Shown here: positions 31,682 to 40,789 of the stretch, in pieces
How positions within the stretch are numbered: position 1 is the stretch's first letter
Layout: every line of letters begins with the position of its first letter
DNA from: Streptomyces sp. TSRI0107
GTDB taxonomy: Bacteria > Actinomycetota > Actinomycetes > Streptomycetales > Streptomycetaceae
NCBI RefSeq assembly: GCF_001905845.1
Contig: NZ_LIVZ01000018.1
Span: forward strand, 62,001-126,000
DNA length: 64,000 nt
Direction of reading: 5' to 3'
The notes under the pieces: model-generated
Told to the model about the DNA's origin: nothing
Seen by the model: the letters and a program-made list of their open reading frames with translations, nothing else
Database searches by the model: none
Made by a program: the position numbers and the translations under genes

Positions 31682-32083
31682 CTATTGCTTCCGGGCGAAG
31701 TTGCCGGTGTCGGTCTCGGTGAGGATCCCGAGTTTGACCAGGCGTTTCAGCTTGGCGCGGGTGCCTCCGACGTTCTTCGGCAGCAGTTCGTGGCCGAGGG
31801 CTTCGCAGACGTCCTTGGCCCGTAGCGGCCCGGTCGCGTGGTTGAAGGCGTCGAGGATGCGGGGGAAGTCAGGGTGTCTTGGCAGGGCCGCCGACGGGCC
31901 GAGTGGGAGCCGGTCGGTGAGGCCGGTGACGGTCTTGCGGGTGATCGCGAGGTGCTCCAGGTGCGTCTCGGCCTCCTGCAGCCGGGTCTGCAGGTCGTCG
32001 ATGTGTGCGCGGAGGTCGTAGGCCAGGGCCCGGGCGGCGTCTTTCTGGAGGTTCAGGGCGTCGATCAGGGGCTGGATGTTCAG
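31682..32083 (-). CDS. IS-associated accessory ORF, probable CTG start
   Basis: A 133-aa mostly helical protein. A coiled-coil-like N-terminus (LIDALNLQKDAARALAYDLR, then LQTRLQEAETHLEHLAITRK) precedes a basic C-terminal domain: PLRAKDVCEALGHELLPKNV and GTRAKLKRLVKLGILTET. Similar ORFs follow transposase genes in Streptomyces. The frame opens with a CTG that overlaps the transposase TGA (CTGA), suggesting coupled translation. It appears intact although the transposase is not. A DNA-binding role is inference. Confidence 0.6.
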   Translation of the reverse strand: MNIQPLIDALNLQKDAARALAYDLRAHIDDLQTRLQEAETHLEHLAITRKTVTGLTDRLPLGPSAALPRHPDFPRILDAFNHATGPLRAKDVCEALGHELLPKNVGGTRAKLKRLVKLGILTETDTGNFARKQ

Positions 32084-32629
32084 GCTGTCACCGCCTGCGT
32101 GTCGCGCCAGGTGGGAGTGTTCGCGCCGGTGAGGCGGCGGGTCATGACGTGCGTCATCGCCCAGTGGACGCGGGAGGCGGAGGAGGAGGGCCGGTGTCCG
32201 TAGTCGCGTACCAGGCGCCGGTGCAGTATCAGGATCCCGTAGGTCTGCTCGGCCCTCCACCGCTTCGGCTGCGGTACGAACCCCTTGTCCTGCGGTTGCG
32301 TTGGACGATCTCGACGAGCGACGACCGTGATGACCAGGCCGAGCACGTCCACGGCCAGTCCGCGCTTGCGGCTGGGCACCCGCTTGGCCGGATCGTGGCC
32401 ACTCGTGGAGGCGGGGACCCCGGCGGCCACGTGGACACTCTGGGTGTCCAGGACACCCAGAGTCGGGTCCTGCAATCGGCGGGCCCGCTGCCGTACCTGG
32501 CAGCGCAGGAGTTCGTGGCTGGTGGCCGCTGACCGAGCGGTGCCGGTCCTTCCACGCGGTGATCACCGGCTCGATCAACGACCACTGATCGGCCGATAAG
32601 TCGCTCGGGTGCGGCTTGCGTTCACTCAC
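32080..32629 (-). pseudogene. IS transposase with internal deletion
   Basis: The N-terminal frame from GTG 32629 (SERKPHPSDLSADQWSLIEP) is lost after ~20 codons. A second frame carries DPTLGVLDTQSVHVAAGVPA, then RKRGLAVDVLGLVITVVARR. It jumps directly to PQDKGFVPQPKRWRAEQTYG, HRRLVRDYGHRPSSSASRVH and a stop at 32080. Relative to the family as I know it, about 60 residues with the second catalytic region are missing at the junction near 32300. Confidence 0.8.
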
Positions 32630-32729
32630 ACGGTCACAGCACCAGATCAACAAGCGCGGACCGGCAGATTCTGCCCCGCAGCCACACCATCAGGCGACAG
32701 CAGATCCACTCAAAGAGTCATGAACCCTG

Positions 32730-33143
32730 CTAAGAGTGTGATTCGTCCAAGCCGGGCGCCTCAAGACGGTTGAAGCCGGCGAGGCGCGGCGAGACGACGA
32801 AGGGGAAGGATCCGCCATCTGGGGTCTTGAGAGCCGCCACGATGTCATGGTCCGGTGCACCGAATACCTCGAAGTGCTGCACGGTGCAGTGCTCCATTAC
32901 CTCGCGGATGTACGGATCCGAGAGCCGCCAGTGAGCGCGGATGGCATCGGAGTCGCGGTAGAGCTGGAAGCTGTGCGCCAGCATCCGCTCCTCGTCGATG
33001 AAGACCTCGACCATGAGCTGCGGGCCGTGCTCTTGAGCGAATGTCACCGCCTGCGCGATGGCGCGCCGGAAACCGTCGAGGTGACCGTCCGTGATGCGCA
33101 TGGTATTGCGGAAGAGAATGGTGTTGCTCTTTGTGATCTCCAT
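32730..33143 (-). CDS. ABM-type (dimeric alpha/beta barrel) monooxygenase-like protein
   Basis: A 137-aa protein. The fold pattern fits the antibiotic-biosynthesis-monooxygenase superfamily: MEITKSNTILFRNTMRI, GFRRAIAQAVTFAQEHGPQL, MVEVFIDEERMLAHSFQLYR and IREVMEHCTVQHFEVFG. I chose ATG 33143 because the promoter places the likely transcription start at or next to it (leaderless). A TTG at 33164 is in frame but lies inside the -10 region. It is preceded by a SoxR/MerR-like box. S. coelicolor SoxR controls a monooxygenase gene, so a redox-stress role is plausible. Confidence 0.7.
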   Translation of the reverse strand: MEITKSNTILFRNTMRITDGHLDGFRRAIAQAVTFAQEHGPQLMVEVFIDEERMLAHSFQLYRDSDAIRAHWRLSDPYIREVMEHCTVQHFEVFGAPDHDIVAALKTPDGGSFPFVVSPRLAGFNRLEAPGLDESHS

Positions 33144-33149
33144 GCGCCG

Positions 33150-33180
33150 AGTGTTGCGCCTCAACCAAGGTTGAGGTCAA
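33150..33180 (-). promoter_or_regulatory. SoxR/MerR-like box in the ABM promoter
   Basis: On the minus strand, TTGACC (33180-33175) is followed by a 19-nt spacer and AACACT (33155-33150). The palindrome CCTCAACC-TT-GGTTGAGG (33176-33159) fills the spacer. A long spacer containing a CCTCAA...TTGAGG dyad is the hallmark of MerR-family activation sites, and the sequence closely resembles known SoxR boxes. Confidence 0.7.
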
Positions 33181-33600
33181 GGGTGCAGCCCAGCCGGGGA
33201 ACCGGCGACGACACTGAGACTGCTGATGAAGCCCTGACGGGCCGCCTCGCGCTCTTCTCCGGCACGGAGGACCGGACAGCACCTCCCATCCGAGCCCAGC
33301 GATGAACCGAACATTAAGTTACAAACCGGCCTCTCAGGTTCTGTAGCCACCACGGGCTACCCGTCGGCGGATCCTGTCAGCGGCCGCAACAAGGTTGTCG
33401 TCCATTGCTGCTACGCGTGGCAGGATCTTCCTCTCAGGGCGGCCGAGTGCAACTGATTTCGATACACCGACAATGGAGACGCCTTCTTTGATCACCCCGG
33501 TCACTGACGGGCGACGAGTCACAACTCACCTGCTCAGAGGGTGCATGGGTCGCGTGGTTGTGTCGCTGGAAGCTGACGTGAGCGAGGTCCGTGAAGTCGG
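33181..33600. other. no gene recognised
   Basis: About 420 bp between the SoxR-like promoter and the 3' end of the frameshifted gene at 33601. Short open frames only; no family match or repeat seen. Confidence 0.45.
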
Positions 33601-34025
33601 TCACCCAGTTTGGTCCACGTCCTGCCACCACATACGCTGCCCGCTCTGGTGCCCGGCGAGGTACACCACGTCCGGCGCGCCGCCGACGACATTGCCCATC
33701 CATCGCTGGAAGACTTGCGAGAATTTCTCGGCCGCCGCGCCGGTCCCAGCAGACCTTTACCCAATTCGTGCACCGCCGCCGCCAAGTCCTCCTTGACGCA
33801 GTCCGAGGCCCGGCCGGCTTGCACCAGCCGCCGCACGGCAGTGGCGCCGGCGGTCCGCCGCCCGCCTCGGCAGCTGGGCGCACCGCGAATCCCACGTGCC
33901 CAAGCGATGAAGCATCCTGAATCGTCTCCGTTCATATATGCCTGCACCGCGCCGGTGACGAGCATGAGGGAAACCGAAACGCCCACCGTCGATATAGCCA
34001 AGCCGATTCGATCAGCCACCTGCAT
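33601..34025 (-). pseudogene. hypothetical membrane-anchored protein, frameshifted
   Basis: From ATG 34025 the frame reads MQVADRIGLAISTVGVSVSL then MLVTGAVQAYM (one hydrophobic segment), and later DCVKEDLAAAVHELGKGLLG. The natural continuation is in another frame: AAAEKFSQVFQRWMGNVVGG, APDVVYLAGHQSGQ and RMWWQDVDQTG with a stop at 33601. One or two indels around 33765 separate them. Family unknown. It sits directly downstream of the kinase gene on the same strand and could have been a partner. Confidence 0.5.
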
Positions 34026-34109
34026 AGTGCCTTGGCTCGATCGCCTTCCTGCCTGCCCCGCGCGACCAAGTTTCTCAGGCTTGCGTTGCAATCCGTCTGC
34101 GAGACATCT

Positions 34110-36143
34110 CTAGGTGCTCAGGGCGGTCAGCTGTCCTATCCAGTGCCGGGATTCGAAGAGGGGCGTGGCCGCGCCGCCGATGGGCTCGTACGACAGCTTC
34201 CGTTTTCCCTTCTCCTCGCGCTCCCAGAAGGACAACGAGGGGGCGCTCTTGGCGCAGCCCGTTGGCTGCTTGCTGTCGGCGAGCTCCGCGGGCGCGGTGC
34301 GGAGCAGGGACGGCTCCCGGGAGAACACCTGCGCCTTGTACACGCACCTCTTCCCTGTCACGCTGGTCGACACCAGACGGATGTCGCGTTTCGTCGCCCC
34401 CTGACCCATCGTGACTTCGAAGCGGTAGGTGCCGTCCTGTCCCCGGCCGCCCCACAGGCCCCGAAACTTCTCTGGCAGCGCGCCCTCGGCGGACGACGCC
34501 TTCACGAACGTGTCAGGTTCGTAGAGGGTGTGCCCGTCGTCGCGGTGGTCGTAGTAGCCCGGGTCGTCCTCCCACTCGTACGTCCCGTCCCATGCGGCTA
34601 CGAACGCCCCCGTACCGTCCGGGGCGGCCGAGCCGTAGTCCTCGGTGTTGTCCTCGCAACGATCCGCCTCGGACTTGGGGCTTGCGCTCTTCAGTCGACT
34701 CGTGCCGAGCTTGATCGAGTCGCTTTTGGAGTCGGTGATGGTGCTGTCCCAGACACACAGCCGGTCCTCGTTCAGCAGGGAGTACTCGGCGGTGCCCTTC
34801 GCGTCGATAAGCAGGCGTGCGGTCACCCCCTCTATGCGGAGGCCGTCGCTGTCCCTCAGGTCGAGAGCCGCCTCCCAGCTCCCCTGCAACGCTTTCGGAG
34901 CACTCAGCGACGGTGATTCCCCCGTCCCGTGCTTGCCGCCTTGCCACGGGCGGAGCGCGAGCAGCCCGCCGATGGTGACGAGCACCACGACGGCTGCCAC
35001 CCCCGCCACGACGACTGGGCGACGCCGCCGGTCCGGGGTCTGCGTCGGACCGTGCGAGCCTGCCGTTTCGTCGTATCCCGGCCCCGCCGTGGGCGCGTAC
35101 GCGAGCGCGTCCGGTGGGGATGCGGTAGGTGCTTGCACGGGCTGAGGCGCGACGGGCGCTTGCACGGGCCGGGGCGTGGGCGCGGTCCGGGCAGGCACCG
35201 GCGGAATGGGACCTTGGCCCGGCACGAGGACCGTGTGCGGGCGCAGCGGGTCGAAGTCCAGCAGCTGTGCCGCGTGTCGCCCCAGTCGACCGAGCAGCGC
35301 GCCTGGCAGCCATTCGTCGGCGCCTTCTGTGGCGGTGCGGGCGGCGACGTGCTCCGGCGTGGGACGTTGTGCGGGGTCCTTCTGAAGGCACTCGCGTACG
35401 AGTCCGAGGAGCGCCTCCGGCAGCCCATCCAGGTCCGGCTCTTCCTCGGCGACCCGGAACAACTGGGCGTGCAGCCCGTTGCCGGTTGCCCCGAAGGGCT
35501 GGCGCCCCGTGGCGGCGTAGGCGAGGACCGACCCCAGGCAGAACACATCGGAGGCGGCGGTGACGTGGAGCCCTCGCACCTGCTCCGGGGACATGAAGCC
35601 GGGCGAGCCGATCACCATGCCCGTACGGGTCTGCAGGCTGTCCCCGCTGATGCTGTCCAGCGCCCGGGCGATGCCGAAGTCGATGACCCGGGGCCCGTCC
35701 ACGGTAACCAGGACATTGGACGGCTTGAGGTCGCGGTGGACGAGACCCGCCTCATGGATGGCCTGCAGGGCGAGCGCGAGCCGGTTGGCCAGGACCCGCA
35801 CCGACTGCTCGGGCAACGGCCCGTGCTGCTCGGCCACGACGGCGTGCAGATCAGGCCCGGGAATGTACTGCGTCGCGACCCAGGGCGTCTCCGCCTCCGT
35901 GTCCGCGTCGAGGACTGCCGCGGTCCAGGCCCCACCGACCCGCTTCGCCGCGACAACCTCGCGTGCGAACCGCGCGCGGAATTCGGCGTGTTGGGCGAAC
36001 TCGGTCTGCACGACCTTGACCGCGACAGTGCGCCCGCCTTCGGAGCGGGCGAGATAGACCCGGCCCATGCCGCCGGCGCCTAAGCGGGCGATGAGACTGT
36101 AAGGGCCTATGTGAGGCGGGTCTTCGGCGGTCAACTGGTCCAC
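34110..36143 (-). CDS. transmembrane Ser/Thr protein kinase (PknB-like, no PASTA)
   Basis: A 677-aa protein. The kinase domain (about 12-270) is complete: LGAGGMGRVYLA (22-32), VAVKVV (Lys43), GLVHRDLKPSN (Asp138), VIDFGIA (Asp155) and PGFMSPEQ. A Pro/Ala-rich linker (310-370) leads to one TM helix (about 376-396). The ~280-residue extracellular part has paired Cys (LCVWD, DRCEDN, KRCVYKA, TGCAKS) and no PASTA repeats, so it senses something other than muropeptides. The extracellular family is unknown to me. Confidence 0.93.
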   Translation of the reverse strand: MDQLTAEDPPHIGPYSLIARLGAGGMGRVYLARSEGGRTVAVKVVQTEFAQHAEFRARFAREVVAAKRVGGAWTAAVLDADTEAETPWVATQYIPGPDLHAVVAEQHGPLPEQSVRVLANRLALALQAIHEAGLVHRDLKPSNVLVTVDGPRVIDFGIARALDSISGDSLQTRTGMVIGSPGFMSPEQVRGLHVTAASDVFCLGSVLAYAATGRQPFGATGNGLHAQLFRVAEEEPDLDGLPEALLGLVRECLQKDPAQRPTPEHVAARTATEGADEWLPGALLGRLGRHAAQLLDFDPLRPHTVLVPGQGPIPPVPARTAPTPRPVQAPVAPQPVQAPTASPPDALAYAPTAGPGYDETAGSHGPTQTPDRRRRPVVVAGVAAVVVLVTIGGLLALRPWQGGKHGTGESPSLSAPKALQGSWEAALDLRDSDGLRIEGVTARLLIDAKGTAEYSLLNEDRLCVWDSTITDSKSDSIKLGTSRLKSASPKSEADRCEDNTEDYGSAAPDGTGAFVAAWDGTYEWEDDPGYYDHRDDGHTLYEPDTFVKASSAEGALPEKFRGLWGGRGQDGTYRFEVTMGQGATKRDIRLVSTSVTGKRCVYKAQVFSREPSLLRTAPAELADSKQPTGCAKSAPSLSFWEREEKGKRKLSYEPIGGAATPLFESRHWIGQLTALST

Positions 36144-36464
36144 GAGGAAGGAGAGTAGCCCAACTGTCCAACAGCGATGGGTCAGACGGTTTCGTTCCAG
36201 AACAGTAGTTGGTCGTTGGTCCGGGTGTGTCGTCGACTGACGTGCAGTGGGCGCGGACCGCCCCCTGCCCAGCAGGGAATGGCTTGTGTACGGACACCGC
36301 CGCCCACAAGCCCAGCCGCATCGTGCTCGTGCGGAGACTCCGCGCCGACCAAAGAGACAGGCCTAGAGCGGCTCCTCGGTGAGCGAGTCCGCAGACTTCC
36401 CGGGCATGCCACCCGCGGTGCGCGCGTTCTGAGCGCCGTACGCTGATTCCCATGGCCACAAGCG
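36144..36464. other. no gene recognised
   Basis: About 320 bp between the divergent kinase gene and the MerR remnant. It presumably contains the kinase promoter; no MerR-type spacer palindrome was found in it. Confidence 0.45.
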
Positions 36465-36920
36465 TTGGTCGAACGCATCCTCGCCGCCGGTGACGGGCCG
36501 TCCTCGTCGGCGATCGACGCGCTGCACGAGCTGCTCGACGACGCCACGATCGAAACCTCGGCGACGCCCAGGAGTGTCGCCGAGGCCGCCCGGCTCGTCA
36601 GCCTGTCGACGCACCCTGCGGTACTACGAGCAGGAGGACCTCGTACGGCCCGCTTGCAACGCCTCCGGCTACCGCGAGTACTCCCAACTCGACCTGCGCC
36701 GCCTCCTCTTCCTCACCCGGGAGCGCCTGTCCGGCATGACCATGAGCGACCTCAAGCGCTACATCCTGCTCATCGAGCAGGGCCCGAGCACCATTCCGGA
36801 ACGCCGCCGCATCATGCTCGACCAGCAGGACCGATCACGCGGCAGATCCGTGAGTTCGGCCTGGCGCTGGAAATCACCGAGTACAAGATCCGCGTCTACG
36901 ACGGGCACCCGGAAGGCTGA
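36465..36920 (+). pseudogene. MerR-family regulator with two frameshifts
   Basis: Three consecutive pieces lie in alternating frames: TPRSVAEAARLVSLSTHP (HTH start); TLRYYEQEDLVRPACNASGY with REYSQLDLRRLLFLTRERLS and GMTMSDLKRYILLIEQGPST; and ITRQIREFGLALEITEYKIR with VYDGHPEG and a stop. Two indels, near 36610 and 36830, would restore a full MerR protein of about 140 residues. There are no cysteines in the positions expected for a metal or FeS sensor. Confidence 0.8.
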
Positions 36921-37309
36921 CACCCGCTCCGTCGGCCCCACGGCTGAGGTGAGGCTGACGGGGCGGGTGCCGGCGATCGTCATCCAGACGGCGGCGGGCG
37001 CGACGATGAGGAGTCAAGGTGCATCCCGGCAGCGTCATGGTGGGTCCGGATGATGGATGGGAGTGAACTACACAGTCGCGTAGGTTGTACGGCTGCTCCT
37101 CCGGGGCCTGATCCCCCTGGGCATGGCTGAGCTCTTGGCCGCTTTCGCTGAAGGGCGATGCCGCAGCGGTCGGTCGAGGCGACGGGTCAGGAGCCGGTGC
37201 GGCCCGGCCCGGGTTTCGATGCCGGCGGGCCGCATGTGGGTGGGGTCGAGGGCATGCGCTGCTCCGGCCGTCACCCGTTCGTCCCGGCGTCGCTGCCCGT
37301 GACCGCAGG
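36921..37309. other. no gene recognised
   Basis: About 390 bp between the MerR remnant and the AraC stop. Frames are short and without family resemblance; no repeat seen. Confidence 0.45.
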
Positions 37310-38245
37310 TCAGGCCGCTCGCGCCTCGCGCCGGTAACCGCCTGGGGCCTGCCCGTACTCGCGTTTGAAGGCCTTGGCGAAGGCGTACTCGGAGCCGTAA
37401 CCGGTGCGCGCGGCGACCGCGGACAGCGGGTCATCGGACTCTCGTAGGAGCCGTGCGGCGGTCGTCATGCGCCAGCGGGTCAGATACGCCATGGGCGGCT
37501 CGCCGACCAGGTCGTTGAACCGGCGGGCGAAAGCCGCACGGGAGAGGCCCGCGCGGGCGGCCAGCGACTCCACGGTCCACTGGGCGCCCGGCTTCGCGTG
37601 GATCGCCGCCAGGGCCGGCGCGACCGCCGTGTCACCGAGCGCGGCCGCCCAGCCCTTGGCCTGCGCGGCCGGACCCTGCTCCAGCCAGGCGCGCAGGATG
37701 TACAGGAGCAGCGAGTCGATCAGCGCGGGCACGATGCCGGCTGAGCCCGGCCGCGGCTGCTCCAGCTCCGCGCGCAACAGCTGGATTGCGGAGGCGAGTT
37801 CGGGATGCCGGACAGGGTTCGCGGGCAGATGGATGATCTCCGGTAGCTGCCGTACGAGGGGGTGCGGACGGGCCTGGTCGAGGTGGTAGTTCCCGCACAG
37901 CAGGTTGGTACGGGCGCCGTCGCCGCCGATGGTGACCGTGCCGAGCGGGGAGCCCGGACTGAACTGGGACTCCCGCTCGATTTCGGCCGGGGTGTCGGGG
38001 GGGTCGGCCAGGATGTGACCGCGCCCGTCCCGCAGGAAGACCACGTCGCCCGGTCCCAGCGGGAAGGGCGGCTGCGGCGCCGCGTCCTCCAGCGGAACGA
38101 GCCAGCACGTACCCGACAGCACCACGTGAAATCCCGCCCCGGCCACGGGGGGCAGCCTCAGTCCGAAGGGCGCACGTCCGGTGGTCCGGACGGAGACCGG
38201 TCGGCCGGTACGCATCGAGGCCAGCACCTCGGTGAGGATGTCCAA
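37310..38245 (-). CDS. AraC-family regulator with cupin N-terminus
   Basis: A 311-aa protein. The N-terminal half has the AraC-binding cupin pattern (GAGFHVVLSGTCWLVPLE, GPGDVVFLRDGRGHILAD, then LLCGNYHLD). The C-terminal AraC HTH is complete: WTVESLAARAGLSRAAFARR, PPMAYLTRWRMTTAARLL, and AARTGYGSEYAFAKAFKREY. The start is a TTG with GAGAGGGG six bases upstream. It lies 56 bp downstream of the quinone-oxidoreductase gene on the same strand and probably regulates it. Confidence 0.92.
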   Translation of the reverse strand: MDILTEVLASMRTGRPVSVRTTGRAPFGLRLPPVAGAGFHVVLSGTCWLVPLEDAAPQPPFPLGPGDVVFLRDGRGHILADPPDTPAEIERESQFSPGSPLGTVTIGGDGARTNLLCGNYHLDQARPHPLVRQLPEIIHLPANPVRHPELASAIQLLRAELEQPRPGSAGIVPALIDSLLLYILRAWLEQGPAAQAKGWAAALGDTAVAPALAAIHAKPGAQWTVESLAARAGLSRAAFARRFNDLVGEPPMAYLTRWRMTTAARLLRESDDPLSAVAARTGYGSEYAFAKAFKREYGQAPGGYRREARAA

Positions 38246-38301
38246 CTCCCGCCCCTCTCCGTCGTCTCTCCGGTCTTCCTCCGCACTCTAACCCGCCCTT
38301 C

Positions 38302-39228
38302 TCAGGCCACTGTCAGAACGACCTTGCCGCAGGTGCGGCCCGAACCGACCAGTTCATGGGCCTTCGCTGCCTGCTCGAGCGGGAGGGACGCGGAGACGTG
38401 CGGGCGGATGCGGCCTGCGTCGATCAGGGCCGCGATCGCCTCCAGGGAGGCGTAGTCCGGTTCGACCGAGATCCCGGCGAAGTGGCGGCCCTCGTCCTCG
38501 ACGCGGGCGGCGAGCTCGCTGTTCCAGTGCTCCATGATGCTGACCAGGGTGCCGCCGGGCTTCAGGACGCTCAGCGCACGCTCGCCCTCGGAATTGGAGT
38601 CGAAGACGACGTCGAGGTCCTTGGCCGCTTCGGTGTAGTCGGTGGTGCGGTAGTCGATGATCTCGTCCGCCCCGAGTTCGCGGACAAACTCATGGTTGGC
38701 GGCGCTCGCCAGCGCTGTGACGTGGGCGCCGCGCGCCTTGGCGATCTGCACCGCGAAGTGGCCGACGCCACCGGCCGCTCGGTGGATCAACACCCGCTGC
38801 CCTTCGGCGACCCGGGCTGCGTCGACAAGGCCCTGCCAGGCGGTGAGGGCGGCGAGCGGCACGGCGGCGGCCTGCACGTGGTCGAGCGTCGCGGGCTTGC
38901 GGGCCACCTGGCGCGAGGGCACGGCCACGTAGTCGGCGTAGCCGGTGGCGGCTCGCGGGAAGAACGGCATGCCGAAGACCTCGTCGCCGACCTTGAAGCG
39001 AGCACCGGGTCCGGCTTCCTCGACGACACCGGAGATGTCCCAGCCCACACCGAACGGAGGCTCGCCGAGCAGCCGGTAGTCACCGGAGCGCACGGCCACA
39101 TCAACCGGGTTGACGCCGCTCGCGTGAACGCGGACCAGGACCTCGCCGCCGAGCGGGGCCGGCTTGTCCCTCTCGGCGAGCTCCAGGACCTCGGGGCCGC
39201 CGAAGGACTTCTGGATGACAGCACGCAT
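38302..39228 (-). CDS. NADP-dependent quinone oxidoreductase-like (zinc-free MDR)
   Basis: A 308-aa medium-chain dehydrogenase/reductase. N-terminal groES-like fold: MRAVIQKSFGGPEVLELAER, SGVNPVDVAVRSGDY and FGVGWDISGVVEEAG. The nucleotide-binding loop is HRAAGGVGHFAVQIAKARGA. Zinc-ligand cysteines are absent, as in quinone oxidoreductases. Family role: NADPH-dependent reduction of quinones or enals. ATG 39228 follows GGGAG at 6 nt. The AraC gene follows on the same strand. Confidence 0.92.
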   Translation of the reverse strand: MRAVIQKSFGGPEVLELAERDKPAPLGGEVLVRVHASGVNPVDVAVRSGDYRLLGEPPFGVGWDISGVVEEAGPGARFKVGDEVFGMPFFPRAATGYADYVAVPSRQVARKPATLDHVQAAAVPLAALTAWQGLVDAARVAEGQRVLIHRAAGGVGHFAVQIAKARGAHVTALASAANHEFVRELGADEIIDYRTTDYTEAAKDLDVVFDSNSEGERALSVLKPGGTLVSIMEHWNSELAARVEDEGRHFAGISVEPDYASLEAIAALIDAGRIRPHVSASLPLEQAAKAHELVGSGRTCGKVVLTVA

Positions 39229-39639
39229 GCTGAACTCCCTTTTGCAGTGGTGGAATCGGGGCGAGCGCCCCTCGTCTGCCTCCACGTTAGGAAGATCGAA
39301 CGAGCCGCTGAATATCCTCGAGTCTTGGAAAGATGTCCGAGCGTCCACAGTGCCAAGAGGGAGGACACAGTCTGATCGCAGCGCTCGCCGCGTGCAGCGG
39401 GTGCGCGCTCACCGCCGAGACCGGCCTTCCGGCTTCCGGCGCACTTCGCCGCTCCCCGCCCCGGCCGTCAACGCCAACACCCCCACGGCGGTCGATGGCG
39501 TGCATCGTCACTTCACGGGCCCGCGTGAAGCAGTACCTGACATTCTCACCTTCGCGTCCGGATCCCGCCCTCACCGGCTGGAGGGACCAACCACGGTGGG
39601 ATGATCATGCCGTGGCGCCGGCGCCCTGCGAGACCACGG
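39229..39639. other. promoter side of oxidoreductase; no gene
   Basis: About 410 bp. A short dyad GGGGCG-AG-CGCCCC lies at 39258-39271, 30 bp upstream of the oxidoreductase start, and could be an operator. No coding region recognised in the rest. Confidence 0.45.
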
Positions 39640-40090
39640 CCCGGCCGCGGAAGCGAAACGGCGTGCCTGAGGCCATCGCCGCGGGCGACTGGGGCGCTAG
39701 CCGAGCCTGGCTCTCCTCAGCCTGGCTGCGCGATGCCCGGCTGGACGACGCGACCACCGTGGCCGCGATCGGCTTCAGCCGGCGCGACTGCTCCGACTTC
39801 CCGGCCCCACTCGTCCACCTCCTCGACCATCCCCTCACGGTCACCGGGAGTTCCAGCAGTCGACGGCCCGCGCCGGAGGCATCCGCGTGGCCACCGGAAC
39901 GCTGCCCGGCATGTGCACCGCCCCCGCCGCCGACCTGCTCGTCGAGCGCTTCAGCACAGCGGTCGATTCTCGGCGTCACCTACGCGGTGTACCGCTTCGC
40001 ACGACGCCCACGAACAACCGGCCGGAAACCGAAAGCTGGTCGCGGCCGGCCAGGCAGGGGATCCTGGCTGAGCTCTACGCCAGCCGCGTC
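39640..40090 (+). pseudogene. decayed gene of unknown family
   Basis: Coding-like stretches in successive frames: VPEAIAAGDWGASRAWLSSA with LDDATTVAAIGFSRRDCSDF and PLVHLLDHPL; then TARAGGIRVATGTLPGMCTA with PAADLLVERFSTAV; then VYRFA continuing HDAHEQPAGNRKLVAAGQAG. Order and composition suggest one gene broken by two or more indels. No family recognised. Confidence 0.4.
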
Positions 40091-40229
40091 GACGCCGCCG
40101 CGAGCTCCAAGCGGCACCGCGTGGTATTCCGCGACCCTTCCGTACATTCGGTCATCAACCGGAGGCGGGGCGCGGCCGGTCGCATAATCCGCGTGCGGTC
40201 TGCCGCCCCGCGTGATACTCCTCCCTGCC

Positions 40230-40751
40230 ATGGGCGATCTTGTGACAGCGCGGCTCGTACTTCATCCGATGACCATCAGCGAGGCTGAGCATGTGGTGGC
40301 GGGCGAGCCGGGTAGCGGCGACCGATGGGCGCCGGGATACCCCACCGACGGGGATGTGTCCGCCGCCAAGCGCTTCCTGGGCACCTGCGCGGACACCGGT
40401 GACCCCCAACCGTTCGGCACCTATGAGATCCGTCGCCGCGAGGACGGCCTGGCGATCGGCGGCCTGGGCTTCCACGGACCTGCGGACGAGAACGGCAGCG
40501 TCACGATCGGCTACGGCCTCATCCCGTCAGCGCGAGGCAAGGGGTACGCCGCCGAAGCCCTCCGCGAACTGCTGTTGTTCGCGCGGTCACGCGGCGCAAC
40601 CTGCGTGAAGGGCGACGCCGACCACGACAACATCGCGTCCCAGTACGTCATGCTGGCAGCCGGCATGCGGCCAGCCGGACAAGACGAACGCGTCAGGTAC
40701 TTCGAGATCGCCTGGACCGACACGGCGACAACAACTGATCCACTCTCCTAG
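40230..40751 (+). CDS. GNAT-family N-acetyltransferase
   Basis: A 173-aa protein of the RimJ/RimL type: LVTARLVLHPMTISEAEHVV at the start, YEIRRREDGLAIGGLGFHGP, the acetyl-CoA loop IPSARGKGYAAEALRELLLF, and a C-terminal DNIASQYVMLAAGM. Substrate unknown. ATG 40230 fits the usual domain start; a GTG at 40212 would add six residues. No ribosome site is evident. A CATAAT -10-like element lies about 50 bp upstream. Confidence 0.85.
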   Translation: MGDLVTARLVLHPMTISEAEHVVAGEPGSGDRWAPGYPTDGDVSAAKRFLGTCADTGDPQPFGTYEIRRREDGLAIGGLGFHGPADENGSVTIGYGLIPSARGKGYAAEALRELLLFARSRGATCVKGDADHDNIASQYVMLAAGMRPAGQDERVRYFEIAWTDTATTTDPLS

Positions 40752-40789
40752 GTACTGTCCGGCGGACCTTGTGACTGTCGGATTGTCGT

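Noticed and set aside
36465..36920. The MerR remnant as the regulator of the SoxR-like box at 33.16 kb.
   Set aside because: It lacks the cysteine cluster needed for an FeS sensor, is frameshifted twice, and is 3 kb away behind an unrelated kinase gene.
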